Positions 43,934-50,647 of a stretch of 53,632 nucleotides of DNA are shown here, in pieces. How positions within the stretch are numbered: position 1 is the first letter of the stretch; each line of letters begins with the position of its first letter. Made by a program: the position numbers and the translations under genes. Under the pieces are notes generated by a model, which did no database searches, was not told where the DNA came from, and worked only from the letters and a program-made list of their open reading frames with translations. This DNA comes from CAZSBG01 sp964605145 (GTDB taxonomy: Bacteria; Zhuqueibacterota; Zhuqueibacteria; Thermofontimicrobiales; Thermofontimicrobiaceae). The stretch is taken from the NCBI GenBank assembly GCA_964605145.1, contig CAZSBG010000036.1:1-53632 (forward strand), read 5' to 3'.

Positions 43934-44830
43934 TTAAACTAACGGCAGCACCTGACCACCGTAAACAACCACAAATCGCATAAATAATATACCGACGACC
44001 ACCAGCACAGCAGCAATTGTGATGGTGGTAAGCGAACGGAATTTCGGTGTTAAGACAAGGACCATGGGAACGACCTTTCCGAAGAAATTCTCTATTCCAA
44101 GGAAAAGCGGACTGAGCTCTCCATGCAATAACAGATGGGTCATCTCCTTGGCTTCTGCGTGAGAAACAGCCAAAACCGAAATATCACAAAATACAAGCGC
44201 AAGATCAAAAACAATCATCCAGCCCAACATGCTGGCCAGCGTATAAATAATTTCGGTGTTGATTTTCTTGTCTTTTGTAAAAAATCTATCACGAATTAAT
44301 AGGATGATAATCATTAATCCCAAACCGGAAACGATAGCTGAAACCAGAAAGAGAAACGGCATCAGGGCGGTATTCCAGAAGGCTCTTGCTTTTCCAAATG
44401 CAAGAATAAAACCTGTATAGCCGTGCACGGTTATCGCCAACGGAATGCCGATCATTCCAAACAGTTTGGTGCGTTTCATGTCTCCTTTGAACATGAAATA
44501 TCCGTATATCAGGCAGTTGATCGGATACATCATCAACAAAAAAGCGCCATAGGTCATCGGAGAGGAAAAATTTAGATAAACAAAATGGTTCCAGATGGAT
44601 CGTACAGGCCACCCAACCTGTAAAATAAGCATGATTGGTGCGATAAATAATAAGATGGTTGCCATTACCACGCCAACTTTTCCAGCGGGTTTGAATTTTT
44701 GAAGACCGAAGCCATACGCCAATGTTGATATTACAAAAGAGCCGGCGCTCATTCCTGTGAAATAAAAATACAGCGCAATCAACCAGCGGAAAGTAACCTG
44801 ATGATGGACGTCATAAACCAGCTCGATCAT
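43934..44830 (-). CDS. NrfD/PsrC-type quinone-interacting membrane subunit
   Basis: Membrane protein of 298 residues with eight hydrophobic helices (first near 14-40, last near 265-290), the size and topology of PsrC, the membrane subunit of polysulfide reductase that binds menaquinone. The first helix carries the FYFTGMSAGSFVIS pattern typical of the family. Its start overlaps the end of the Fe-S subunit gene by 4 bases. Together with the Fe-S subunit upstream and the molybdopterin-type subunit downstream it forms the standard Fe-S/NrfD/Mop trio. QrcD and alternative complex III subunits belong to the same family but usually have ten helices. Confidence 0.88.
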   Translation of the reverse strand: MIELVYDVHHQVTFRWLIALYFYFTGMSAGSFVISTLAYGFGLQKFKPAGKVGVVMATILLFIAPIMLILQVGWPVRSIWNHFVYLNFSSPMTYGAFLLMMYPINCLIYGYFMFKGDMKRTKLFGMIGIPLAITVHGYTGFILAFGKARAFWNTALMPFLFLVSAIVSGLGLMIIILLIRDRFFTKDKKINTEIIYTLASMLGWMIVFDLALVFCDISVLAVSHAEAKEMTHLLLHGELSPLFLGIENFFGKVVPMVLVLTPKFRSLTTITIAAVLVVVGILFMRFVVVYGGQVLPLV

Positions 44831-45417
44831 AGAATGTCGACCTTTCGTTTTGTTTCGATAGCATCATTATCCAAATCGATGTAATAGACATGAGGATCCG
44901 TGCCAATCTCCGGCTTTATCACCTGGACCGGATGCTTGGCGATTAATTGAGCAACTTCGCTTTCAGGATCATTCATGTCGCCAAAAATGCGCGCCCCGGA
45001 CGGACATGCTTCCACACAGGCAGGAAGCAATCCAACTTTAACGCGGTGCAAACACCAGTTGCATTTTTCAACAAATTTCTTAATGGGGTGAACGTAACGA
45101 ACTTCGTACGGGCAGGCTGCCATGCAATAACGGCATGCAACGCATCGATGCGGATCGGTGCTGATGATTCCGTTTTCCTCGATACGATTTGCATTCACAG
45201 GACAAACTGTGACGCAAATGGGCTCCTCGCAGTTGTTGCATAGCAGTGGAAGAAAAGAGCGCCGTACATGAGGATATTCACCTTTTTGAATGACCTTTAC
45301 CCAGGACATCCAAACTCCCAGATGCACCCCATTTTCGTTTTTGCAGGCCACGGAACAACTGTTGCACCCAATACACTTTCTCAAATCTATAACAAATCCG
45401 TAACGCGTTTTAGCCAA
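44827..45417 (-). CDS. PsrB/DmsB-type ferredoxin subunit with four 4Fe-4S clusters
   Basis: Electron-transfer subunit of 196 residues. Sixteen cysteines in four groups: 15/18/21/25 (CIGCNSCSVAC), 60/63/68/72 (CNNCEEPICVTVC), 92/95/98/102 (CVACRYCMAAC) and 119/122/134/138 (CNWCLHRV...CVEAC), the exact PsrB/DmsB/NrfC layout. All four groups are complete, so four 4Fe-4S clusters are predicted; QrcC replaces one with 3Fe-4S. It has no export signal of its own, so export with the TAT-bearing large subunit is expected. First of the PsrBCA-like trio; 29 bases after the FMN-binding gene. Confidence 0.9.
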   Translation of the reverse strand: MAKTRYGFVIDLRKCIGCNSCSVACKNENGVHLGVWMSWVKVIQKGEYPHVRRSFLPLLCNNCEEPICVTVCPVNANRIEENGIISTDPHRCVACRYCMAACPYEVRYVHPIKKFVEKCNWCLHRVKVGLLPACVEACPSGARIFGDMNDPESEVAQLIAKHPVQVIKPEIGTDPHVYYIDLDNDAIETKRKVDIL

Positions 45418-45446
45418 AATCTAACCTCCTGCTTCAAGAAAAATCA

Positions 45447-46421
45447 TTAGGCTTTTAATAAGGCCTGTCTTCTCTTCTTCTGGTGAATCAATTCAGTGTT
45501 CGCTGCCGCGGCAATACTTGGCCCCGAATCACCAACCGGGCATTTACCGGCGCACTTTGAACAGGCAACACAAAATTTCGACAGATACCTGACCTTTTCA
45601 TAATTCCCAAGGCGAGCCGCTAAAATCATGGTCATGGGATAGGGTTCACCATCGACAATTTTTACAGGGCAAACACCGACGCATGTCTGACAGTTATAGC
45701 AATTGAGCGCCTGACCGGTATTCTTGACCAACGACGGCTGCAATGTATAATCAAATACCAGGACGATACAAAACAGAATCGCCAGAGCATTAAATGTTGT
45801 TGGATTGAATTTGAATTGGGAAAAATAATGGATTATTTTGGTAACCGCTGAAAATTCCGGTTTTTCAGGCAAGCCTTTCCAGATGGCTTCCTTCACCGCT
45901 TCTTTATATCCTGCAGCAGCTTCAATGGAACCGTGAACGGTCGCCGGTACGAGATTGAAATCAATTGCATTATTTTCCAGTACCTGTTCATTCAATCCTT
46001 CGAGTGCACTGATCGCTTCCTGATGTTGCAATATACGAACATCCACAATTTTTCCTTCTTCGACCGTCGTTTCAACTTTTATCGGTCCGCGAAGTCCTCT
46101 GCCTGTTCCCTCGTATGTGCCATCATAGACTAATTCCAGATCTAAAGGAGAGTGTTCAACGATATAATCCCGTACATGATAATAATCGATGATGAAATAA
46201 ATCCCAAAAATCAATGCCAATCCAAATATTGGAATCAATAATCCAAAATAAGATTTTTTCTTGACAAAATATGTTTTAATGGCACCGATGAAAAGCAGAA
46301 AGCCCAAAATGCCAAATAAAAGTAGTCGCCCTGAAGCAAAAGCAAAGGCTGTCAAAATAAGCAAAATTGACAATCTAAACGGGCGTAAAATGAGATTTTC
46401 CAGTCGTAATAATAATTTCAA
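45447..46421 (-). CDS. Membrane FMN-binding domain protein with two 4Fe-4S clusters
   Basis: Reminiscent of NosR/RnfG-type redox membrane proteins. About three N-terminal helices (15-80), an FMN_bind domain outside (about 95-190; TYEGTGRGLRGPIKVE), another helix (about 211-227), then a cytoplasmic end with CYNCQTCVGVCP (241-252) and CVACSKCAGKCP (284-295). The covalent flavin motif of NqrC/RnfG (S/D-G-A-T-x-S/T) is changed to VPATVHGS (158-165); Thr161 is at the right place, but the Gly before Ala is Pro, so covalent FMN is uncertain. Such proteins carry electrons across the membrane. It overlaps the preceding Fe-S gene by 4 bases, so the two probably form one unit. Confidence 0.82.
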   Translation of the reverse strand: MKLLLRLENLILRPFRLSILLILTAFAFASGRLLLFGILGFLLFIGAIKTYFVKKKSYFGLLIPIFGLALIFGIYFIIDYYHVRDYIVEHSPLDLELVYDGTYEGTGRGLRGPIKVETTVEEGKIVDVRILQHQEAISALEGLNEQVLENNAIDFNLVPATVHGSIEAAAGYKEAVKEAIWKGLPEKPEFSAVTKIIHYFSQFKFNPTTFNALAILFCIVLVFDYTLQPSLVKNTGQALNCYNCQTCVGVCPVKIVDGEPYPMTMILAARLGNYEKVRYLSKFCVACSKCAGKCPVGDSGPSIAAAANTELIHQKKRRQALLKA

Positions 46422-46996
46422 GTCAAATCTCCTTTATTCACAAACTCAGCCACTTCATTAATGAAATCACGATTAATGAGGCCCTGGGTAAACGCATTCC
46501 GAATCGTCTGTTCCGGAATTTTATTTTTTCGAAGCGCTTCCATGGTTTGCAGTTGCATCGTACCAAATATTTGAGGCAAATTTAAATATTGTACACAGAA
46601 GCTCTGGCATGAACCACATCGGATGCATCGTAATCCGCCGTTACGGCAAAATCTGTCATAGTCAGAAACCCGGGCTGCAACCACCAATTCGGCTTGATAT
46701 GCGATGCCTACCGGGCACTTATCCTGAGTGCCATAGCATGCACGACATTCGTAGCAGTAAATCGTTTGCGGATTTTTATTAACTACCGCCTTGCCAACAT
46801 CAATTGCCAGCACAGTGGCGATGCCCAGCATGGCTGCTCTGTTCAGATTTTTCGTAAGCGCCCGGTCATTTACGTTGGTAAAGAATTGAAACCTTCGAAT
46901 CCCGGGCATGGCTATGGGTTGGTCATCCTCGAAACGGACGCTAACCTTTTTTATTTCTTTTTCTTTGTCGTTACTTTTCTTCTTATTTTCCATCAT
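46418..46996 (-). CDS. Membrane-associated protein with two 4Fe-4S clusters
   Basis: Protein of 192 residues. A charged N-terminus, one weak membrane helix (about 53-68), then CYECRACYGTQDKCP (81-95) and CIRCGSCQSFC (124-134). The spacing between the clusters, with an AARVSDYDRF segment, parallels the end of the following FMN-binding protein (AARLGNYEKV between its clusters), so the two Fe-S modules look paralogous. Function unknown. By overlap with the FMN protein it probably forms an electron relay on the cytoplasmic side of the membrane. Start: double Met at 46996, only a weak ribosome site (GAAG). Confidence 0.78.
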   Translation of the reverse strand: MMENKKKSNDKEKEIKKVSVRFEDDQPIAMPGIRRFQFFTNVNDRALTKNLNRAAMLGIATVLAIDVGKAVVNKNPQTIYCYECRACYGTQDKCPVGIAYQAELVVAARVSDYDRFCRNGGLRCIRCGSCQSFCVQYLNLPQIFGTMQLQTMEALRKNKIPEQTIRNAFTQGLINRDFINEVAEFVNKGDLT

Positions 46997-47014
46997 GTTT
47001 TCATCTTCATTTTA

Positions 47015-47167
47015 TTAACGTGGCAGCATTAAGGCCATCAAAAGTCCGGCGATTAAGCCGCCAAATGCACCTTGTAATAATTCTTTTGGCGTTTTCATGT
47101 CCAGAGAATATGCAATAATAACTCCTGAAATAGCGCCAACAAATAAAAATGACAAGATAGTTAACAA
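47015..47167 (-). CDS. Small two-helix membrane protein copying the end of the adjacent permease
   Basis: Fifty codons in the gap between the permease and the Fe-S genes. TTG start at 47167 with AAAGGA 7 bases upstream. It has two hydrophobic helices (about 3-20 and 33-49) joined by a short polar turn (LDMKTPKE). Residues 10-50 align without a gap with residues 514-554 of the permease encoded 13 bases upstream: 15 of 41 positions are identical, including G-x-I-x-G, A-x-S, QG-x-x-GG-x-IA and LM-x-P. The same gene neighbourhood and the conserved pattern argue for a real, translated gene derived from duplication. A TTG start and no independent homology keep confidence moderate. Confidence 0.7.
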   Translation of the reverse strand: MLTILSFLFVGAISGVIIAYSLDMKTPKELLQGAFGGLIAGLLMALMLPR

Positions 47168-47180
47168 TTTAAAATCCTTT

Positions 47181-48872
47181 CTAAGCAGTTTTTCTCACCA
47201 TTGAAAGTGTTTTTGGAACCATCAAACCAATGAGCATAGCGGCAATGATTCCGCCAATAAATCCCTGCACTATTTGCAATATCTGAAATTCATAAACTGA
47301 TAACGCCAGAACCCCGCCCGCAATTCCTCCACTGATGAGAAAGTAAATGAGCTGTAATCTCCAGTTCAAATTCGTGTTATTCGTTATTGAGCGGCTGACA
47401 AAGGCCATCATACCGGATGATACAGCAACGATGACCAAAGTGTATATGGCAAGTGTGAAAATATTTTGTGAAAAATCAGGATTATTCGGAGAAAACACAG
47501 TGAAGTTCATGAATTTCATATAAATAGCTGCAATTGGTGCCATAATGGCCATGGCGGTGAACGTGTATGCCCCTTTAATATATCCGGTTTCTGCTCGCAT
47601 CTGACCTTCGCCCATGGTGCCACCTCCTCCGAGTGGAGAAGGACCGCACGATGTGGTTGCATTGATCATATACGCTGCCATGACTATTGCCAGTTGGGGC
47701 CAGGTGATCAAATTGAATTTTGCCGGACCAAACAAATATAATACAGGAACCAAGGCAGCGGTTAAAATTCGTGAGCACGACAATGGCAGGATTGTTTGCA
47801 TTTGAACGAAAATTGCCAGCATCCCGGCTACGCCTAAAATCTGGATAGAAGACAGGCTTTTCAAAATAACGCCAAGCGCGTCAAATCCACCTGTAGCAGC
47901 CAATGAACCGGCAGCCATAAATCCCGCAGCCATAGCGGTTACCGGTAATAGAATGATGCCATTCATTAAATCCTGAATCGAGGCGCGGCAGAAGATGATG
48001 ATTAAAATACCGCCCGCCACAAGCACTGATTGAACGGGCATCTTGCCGAAAGGCTGGAAAATTGCAATGAGCAGAGAAGCAACGAAAATGATCAGGGAAA
48101 GATAGCCACGAAACGGCGCCTTAACCTTTGGCTGTTCAACCCGCTCTTCTTCGACGACATCTTCAGGTTTATCCCGAAGGCTAACATCTTCAGGGTACAG
48201 TTTCTGCGAAATAATTTTCAAAAATAATGCTGTGACTGCAGTGCCGATTATCAGAGAAAAGGCCTGCGGTGAACGAAGAATGCCATCGCTTGCAGTTGGG
48301 AAAAATGCTCCGAGGAATCCTTCACCAATTTGCCCCACGCCGCCAATTGGTGAGGGACCGCACGACCCCATCGCATTACGTGTGAATGCACCGATAAGAA
48401 CGATTAACTGTGTTCTGGTGAGAAGCCCCATCCCGCCTTCGTATCCAAATGAGAAAAGTAACGGAAGCAGGGCTGCCGCGATAATTCGGCCGCATGGTAG
48501 TGAAGCAATAACAGGCAGGTTAATGATAATGACAAGTGTGCCGGCAATGCCAATAGGTGTTTTTCGTAATTTGTCGATGATTACTTTCAGGGCGTCGAAT
48601 CCCTTTGTGGCATCGAGCGCTCCGGCTAAAAACAGACCGCCTAAAAGCGCGGTGATCGGATGCAAAATAATTCCGCCAATCATTTCATTGGGAAGCAGCA
48701 TTGCGCTCTTCAGGCCATAGGCTGAAATTCGGAATATTGCACCAATCAACAAACATACAAGACTAACTAAAACAAGAACAGTTTGAACCGGAAGATTAAT
48801 TTTACGAAATAGAGTTAGAACCATGGTGACGATAAAAATCATCAAAGTGATATAACCTAAAAGTTCCACCAT
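47181..48872 (-). CDS. Internally duplicated permease with paired CGPSP loops
   Basis: Polytopic membrane protein of 563 residues, about 14 helices. It consists of two similar halves: repeat 1 (about 5-225) and repeat 2 (about 255-470) share GGIILHPITALLGG / NGIILLPVTAMAAG, ALDATKGFDALKVI / SLAATGGFDALGVI, SLPCGRIIAAALLPLL / LPLSCSRILTAALVPVL and NAMGSCGPSPIGGVG / NATTSCGPSPLGGGG. Two inverted or parallel repeats with Gly/Pro-rich re-entrant loops are typical of ion-transporter-superfamily carriers, many of which move carboxylates with Na+ or H+. I do not recognise the exact family. With a fumarate-reductase-like enzyme in the operon, a dicarboxylate or related acid is a reasonable substrate guess. 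A hydrophilic linker (about 226-252) joins the halves; two extra helices close the protein. Confidence 0.75.
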   Translation of the reverse strand: MVELLGYITLMIFIVTMVLTLFRKINLPVQTVLVLVSLVCLLIGAIFRISAYGLKSAMLLPNEMIGGIILHPITALLGGLFLAGALDATKGFDALKVIIDKLRKTPIGIAGTLVIIINLPVIASLPCGRIIAAALLPLLFSFGYEGGMGLLTRTQLIVLIGAFTRNAMGSCGPSPIGGVGQIGEGFLGAFFPTASDGILRSPQAFSLIIGTAVTALFLKIISQKLYPEDVSLRDKPEDVVEEERVEQPKVKAPFRGYLSLIIFVASLLIAIFQPFGKMPVQSVLVAGGILIIIFCRASIQDLMNGIILLPVTAMAAGFMAAGSLAATGGFDALGVILKSLSSIQILGVAGMLAIFVQMQTILPLSCSRILTAALVPVLYLFGPAKFNLITWPQLAIVMAAYMINATTSCGPSPLGGGGTMGEGQMRAETGYIKGAYTFTAMAIMAPIAAIYMKFMNFTVFSPNNPDFSQNIFTLAIYTLVIVAVSSGMMAFVSRSITNNTNLNWRLQLIYFLISGGIAGGVLALSVYEFQILQIVQGFIGGIIAAMLIGLMVPKTLSMVRKTA

Positions 48873-48896
48873 TTCCTCATCAGTTTTTGGAATAGT

Positions 48897-49229
48897 CTAT
48901 CGAGAGCAGGTGTTCTGAATTCCTGATTTCTTTTTAAGCGATAATGGGAGATTTATCAAGTACTTATCATTAGACCGAGAAAGGTAAACTTTATCACCAA
49001 TATTAATATTTCCCATACACATGGTGCATTGAGAGGCCTCGGCTTCAACAACAGTTCCGTTTGATAATTTCACTTTCATTCGAGTTAATATAAATTCTTC
49101 AACACCGAGTGAAGATGGACAAAATTCAACAACAATGCCTTTGAGGTAATTTTTTGCGCGATAGATTTCAATGCCCAGAAAGAATATGAGCAGCGCGATA
49201 AATGTATAAAAAGATAATGCGTTGTACAT
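48897..49229 (-). CDS. Small membrane-anchored protein with a CTMC motif, unknown function
   Basis: I do not recognise this 110-residue protein. An N-terminal membrane helix (about 5-22) is followed by a beta-rich soluble domain with alternating polar/apolar strands (TRMKVKLSNGTVVEAEAS, GDKVYLSRS), resembling the small OB-like end domains of membrane proteins. Cys68 and Cys71 in SQCTMCMGN form a CxxC pair that could bind metal or a cluster, or act in thiol chemistry; two more Cys are at 37 and 108. It lies 3 bases after the NHL gene and 24 before the permease, so it is translated with them. Confidence 0.7.
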   Translation of the reverse strand: MYNALSFYTFIALLIFFLGIEIYRAKNYLKGIVVEFCPSSLGVEEFILTRMKVKLSNGTVVEAEASQCTMCMGNINIGDKVYLSRSNDKYLINLPLSLKKKSGIQNTCSR

Positions 49230-49232
49230 GTT

Positions 49233-50192
49233 TTAGTATTCCCAGGTAAAAATATGCACAGTTTTTAACTCTGAGTCCGTGACATAAATTTTCGAATTCG
49301 AATCGATGCAGATGGATACAGGTTTTTTCACGCCTTCATTCCAAATCCCGAGCAATTCTCCATCCGGACTGAATCGTTGAATCCGGCCATTAATGGTATC
49401 GCAGACATAAATGTTTTGCCGGCTGTCAATTGCTATGCCTTCTGGGAAATTCAATTGACCCGCACCACTGCCATTATCAGAAAATTTGAAAAGAAATCCG
49501 CCGTCAGGAGAGAGAACCTTCACCTGTCCGTGTTTGCTATCGACAATATACATATTGCCGTTTTCTGAAACTGCAACATCCGTCACAATGCGAAAATGGT
49601 AATCCTGGCTGCCCCTGGCAAGGTTTTCCGGGTCATCGCCTAAGTCGCCAAAATGACCTATAAGTTTAAATTTTGCTTTTTCAAAGACTGCCAGACCATG
49701 ATTGCGCGTATTGCACGCATAAATTTTATCACGAACCGAAATTCCTTTTGGCGTATAAAAAGCGCCCGGATATCCTCCAACCGTACCATAACTTCGCTTG
49801 AATCCACCTTCAGCGTCGAAGATTGAGAGTCGGCCATTGTTGGAATCAACCACATAGATTTCACCGGTTTCTGAATCCACATCAATGCCCTGCGGGTAAT
49901 TGAATTGGCCATTGTCGCTTCCAGGCGTCCCTACTTTTTTTATCAGGTTGCCGTTTGCATCAAAAATTTTAAAGCAATAGCCGCCGGCGTCAGTCACGTA
50001 AATATGGCCATTTTGGCCGACTGCCACACCATACGGATCAATGAATCCTTGAATGTTAGAAAAAGCAGGTTTACTTCGACCCAATCCTGGCAGGGAAAAC
50101 ATTACTGCCGAGGCAGCGCTCAAAGCAATACTTGTTTTGATAAATTTTCTGCGAGTAATTTTGGTAGATTCGATATGGTTTTCGTTTTTCAT
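49233..50192 (-). CDS. TAT-exported NHL-repeat beta-propeller protein
   Basis: First gene of the redox operon. A twin-arginine signal (TRRKFIKTS at about 13-21, hydrophobic stretch to about 38) exports a folded six-blade NHL propeller (about 45-319) with blades such as DPYGVAVGQNGHIYVTDAG, YPQGIDVDSETGEIYVVDS, TPKGISVRDKIYACNTRN, TDVAVSENGNMYIVDSKHG and FPEGIAIDSRQNIYVCDT. NHL propellers mostly bind partners or ligands; no catalytic motif is seen. Export by TAT, like the large molybdopterin-type subunit further down, hints that it folds with a cofactor or assembles with that complex in the periplasm. Start at 50192 follows a 165-base leader with hairpins. Confidence 0.85.
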   Translation of the reverse strand: MKNENHIESTKITRRKFIKTSIALSAASAVMFSLPGLGRSKPAFSNIQGFIDPYGVAVGQNGHIYVTDAGGYCFKIFDANGNLIKKVGTPGSDNGQFNYPQGIDVDSETGEIYVVDSNNGRLSIFDAEGGFKRSYGTVGGYPGAFYTPKGISVRDKIYACNTRNHGLAVFEKAKFKLIGHFGDLGDDPENLARGSQDYHFRIVTDVAVSENGNMYIVDSKHGQVKVLSPDGGFLFKFSDNGSGAGQLNFPEGIAIDSRQNIYVCDTINGRIQRFSPDGELLGIWNEGVKKPVSICIDSNSKIYVTDSELKTVHIFTWEY

Positions 50193-50222
50193 TATACTAT
50201 TTCAAGTTGGATGTGAAATGGC

Positions 50223-50272
50223 AGGAACAAAAAAAAGACTATATAAGGAATTTGTTCCTCCTTTTATAGTCT
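50223..50272 (-). promoter_or_regulatory. Leader terminator with an overlapping alternative stem
   Basis: On the minus strand AGACTATAAAAGGAGGAA (50272-50255) pairs imperfectly with TTCCTTATATAGTCT (50250-50236) and is followed by seven or more T: a terminator-like hairpin 37 bases before the NHL start codon. A second, perfect 9-bp stem, AGGAACAAA (50259-50251) with TTTGTTCCT (50231-50223), shares bases with the first, so the two exclude each other. The upper arm also contains a perfect AGGAGG that has no start codon at usable spacing. Confidence 0.55.
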
Positions 50273-50340
50273 AATAATAAGTTAGCTTCTGGAATAAAGC
50301 TGTCGTCATGATTGTTTTTAAATCCTATGGCTAAAATACC

Positions 50341-50360
50341 CTAATTTTTTGGAAAATTAG
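50341..50360. promoter_or_regulatory. Operator-like palindrome at the predicted start site
   Basis: CTAATTTT (50341-50348), TTGG, AAAATTAG (50353-50360): a perfect 8-bp inverted repeat located just downstream of the -10 box, over the expected transcription start. A 10-bp palindrome ATATTAATAT (50361-50370) overlaps the -10 box itself. Either could be a regulator site; both are AT-rich, so chance is possible. Confidence 0.4.
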
Positions 50361-50365
50361 ATATT

Positions 50366-50394
50366 AATATAAATGATGATTTCTAAAAAGTCAA
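50366..50394 (-). promoter_or_regulatory. Sigma-70-like promoter of the 13-gene redox operon
   Basis: On the minus strand: TTGACT (50394-50389), 17-base spacer, TATATT (50371-50366). The expected start is near 50359, giving a leader of about 165 bases before the NHL gene. No other promoter-like pair of this quality was noticed within the operon. Confidence 0.6.
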
Positions 50395-50647
50395 GAGAAA
50401 AAATAAGTTTTTAATTTTTTTTTACATGCAAACTTACTTAAGCTTTTAATTTTATATCTATTGAGTGCACTCTAACCGTAATGATGTTGCCGGCACTAAC
50501 CAGAACAAACTATATCCTCCTGGTAGCTGTTCGATTAGTAATACAAACAAAAATGATTTTTTGGGGATAACAGAAAAATCTATTGCCAGAAAATCTACAA
50601 AATATTTTTTCAACCCTTCAGGTAAATTCCCCACTTTTCTTATCATG

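Larger units (their letters stand above)
50193..50647. other. Intergenic region with promoter, palindrome and leader hairpins of the redox operon
   Basis: The 455 bases between the S9 peptidase stop (50648) and the NHL start (50192), both genes on the minus strand, contain the promoter at 50366-50394, a palindrome at 50341-50360 and the leader structures at 50223-50272. The part 50395-50647 is AT-rich; a 67-codon minus-strand frame there lacks a convincing start and homology, so I see no gene in it. Confidence 0.65.
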
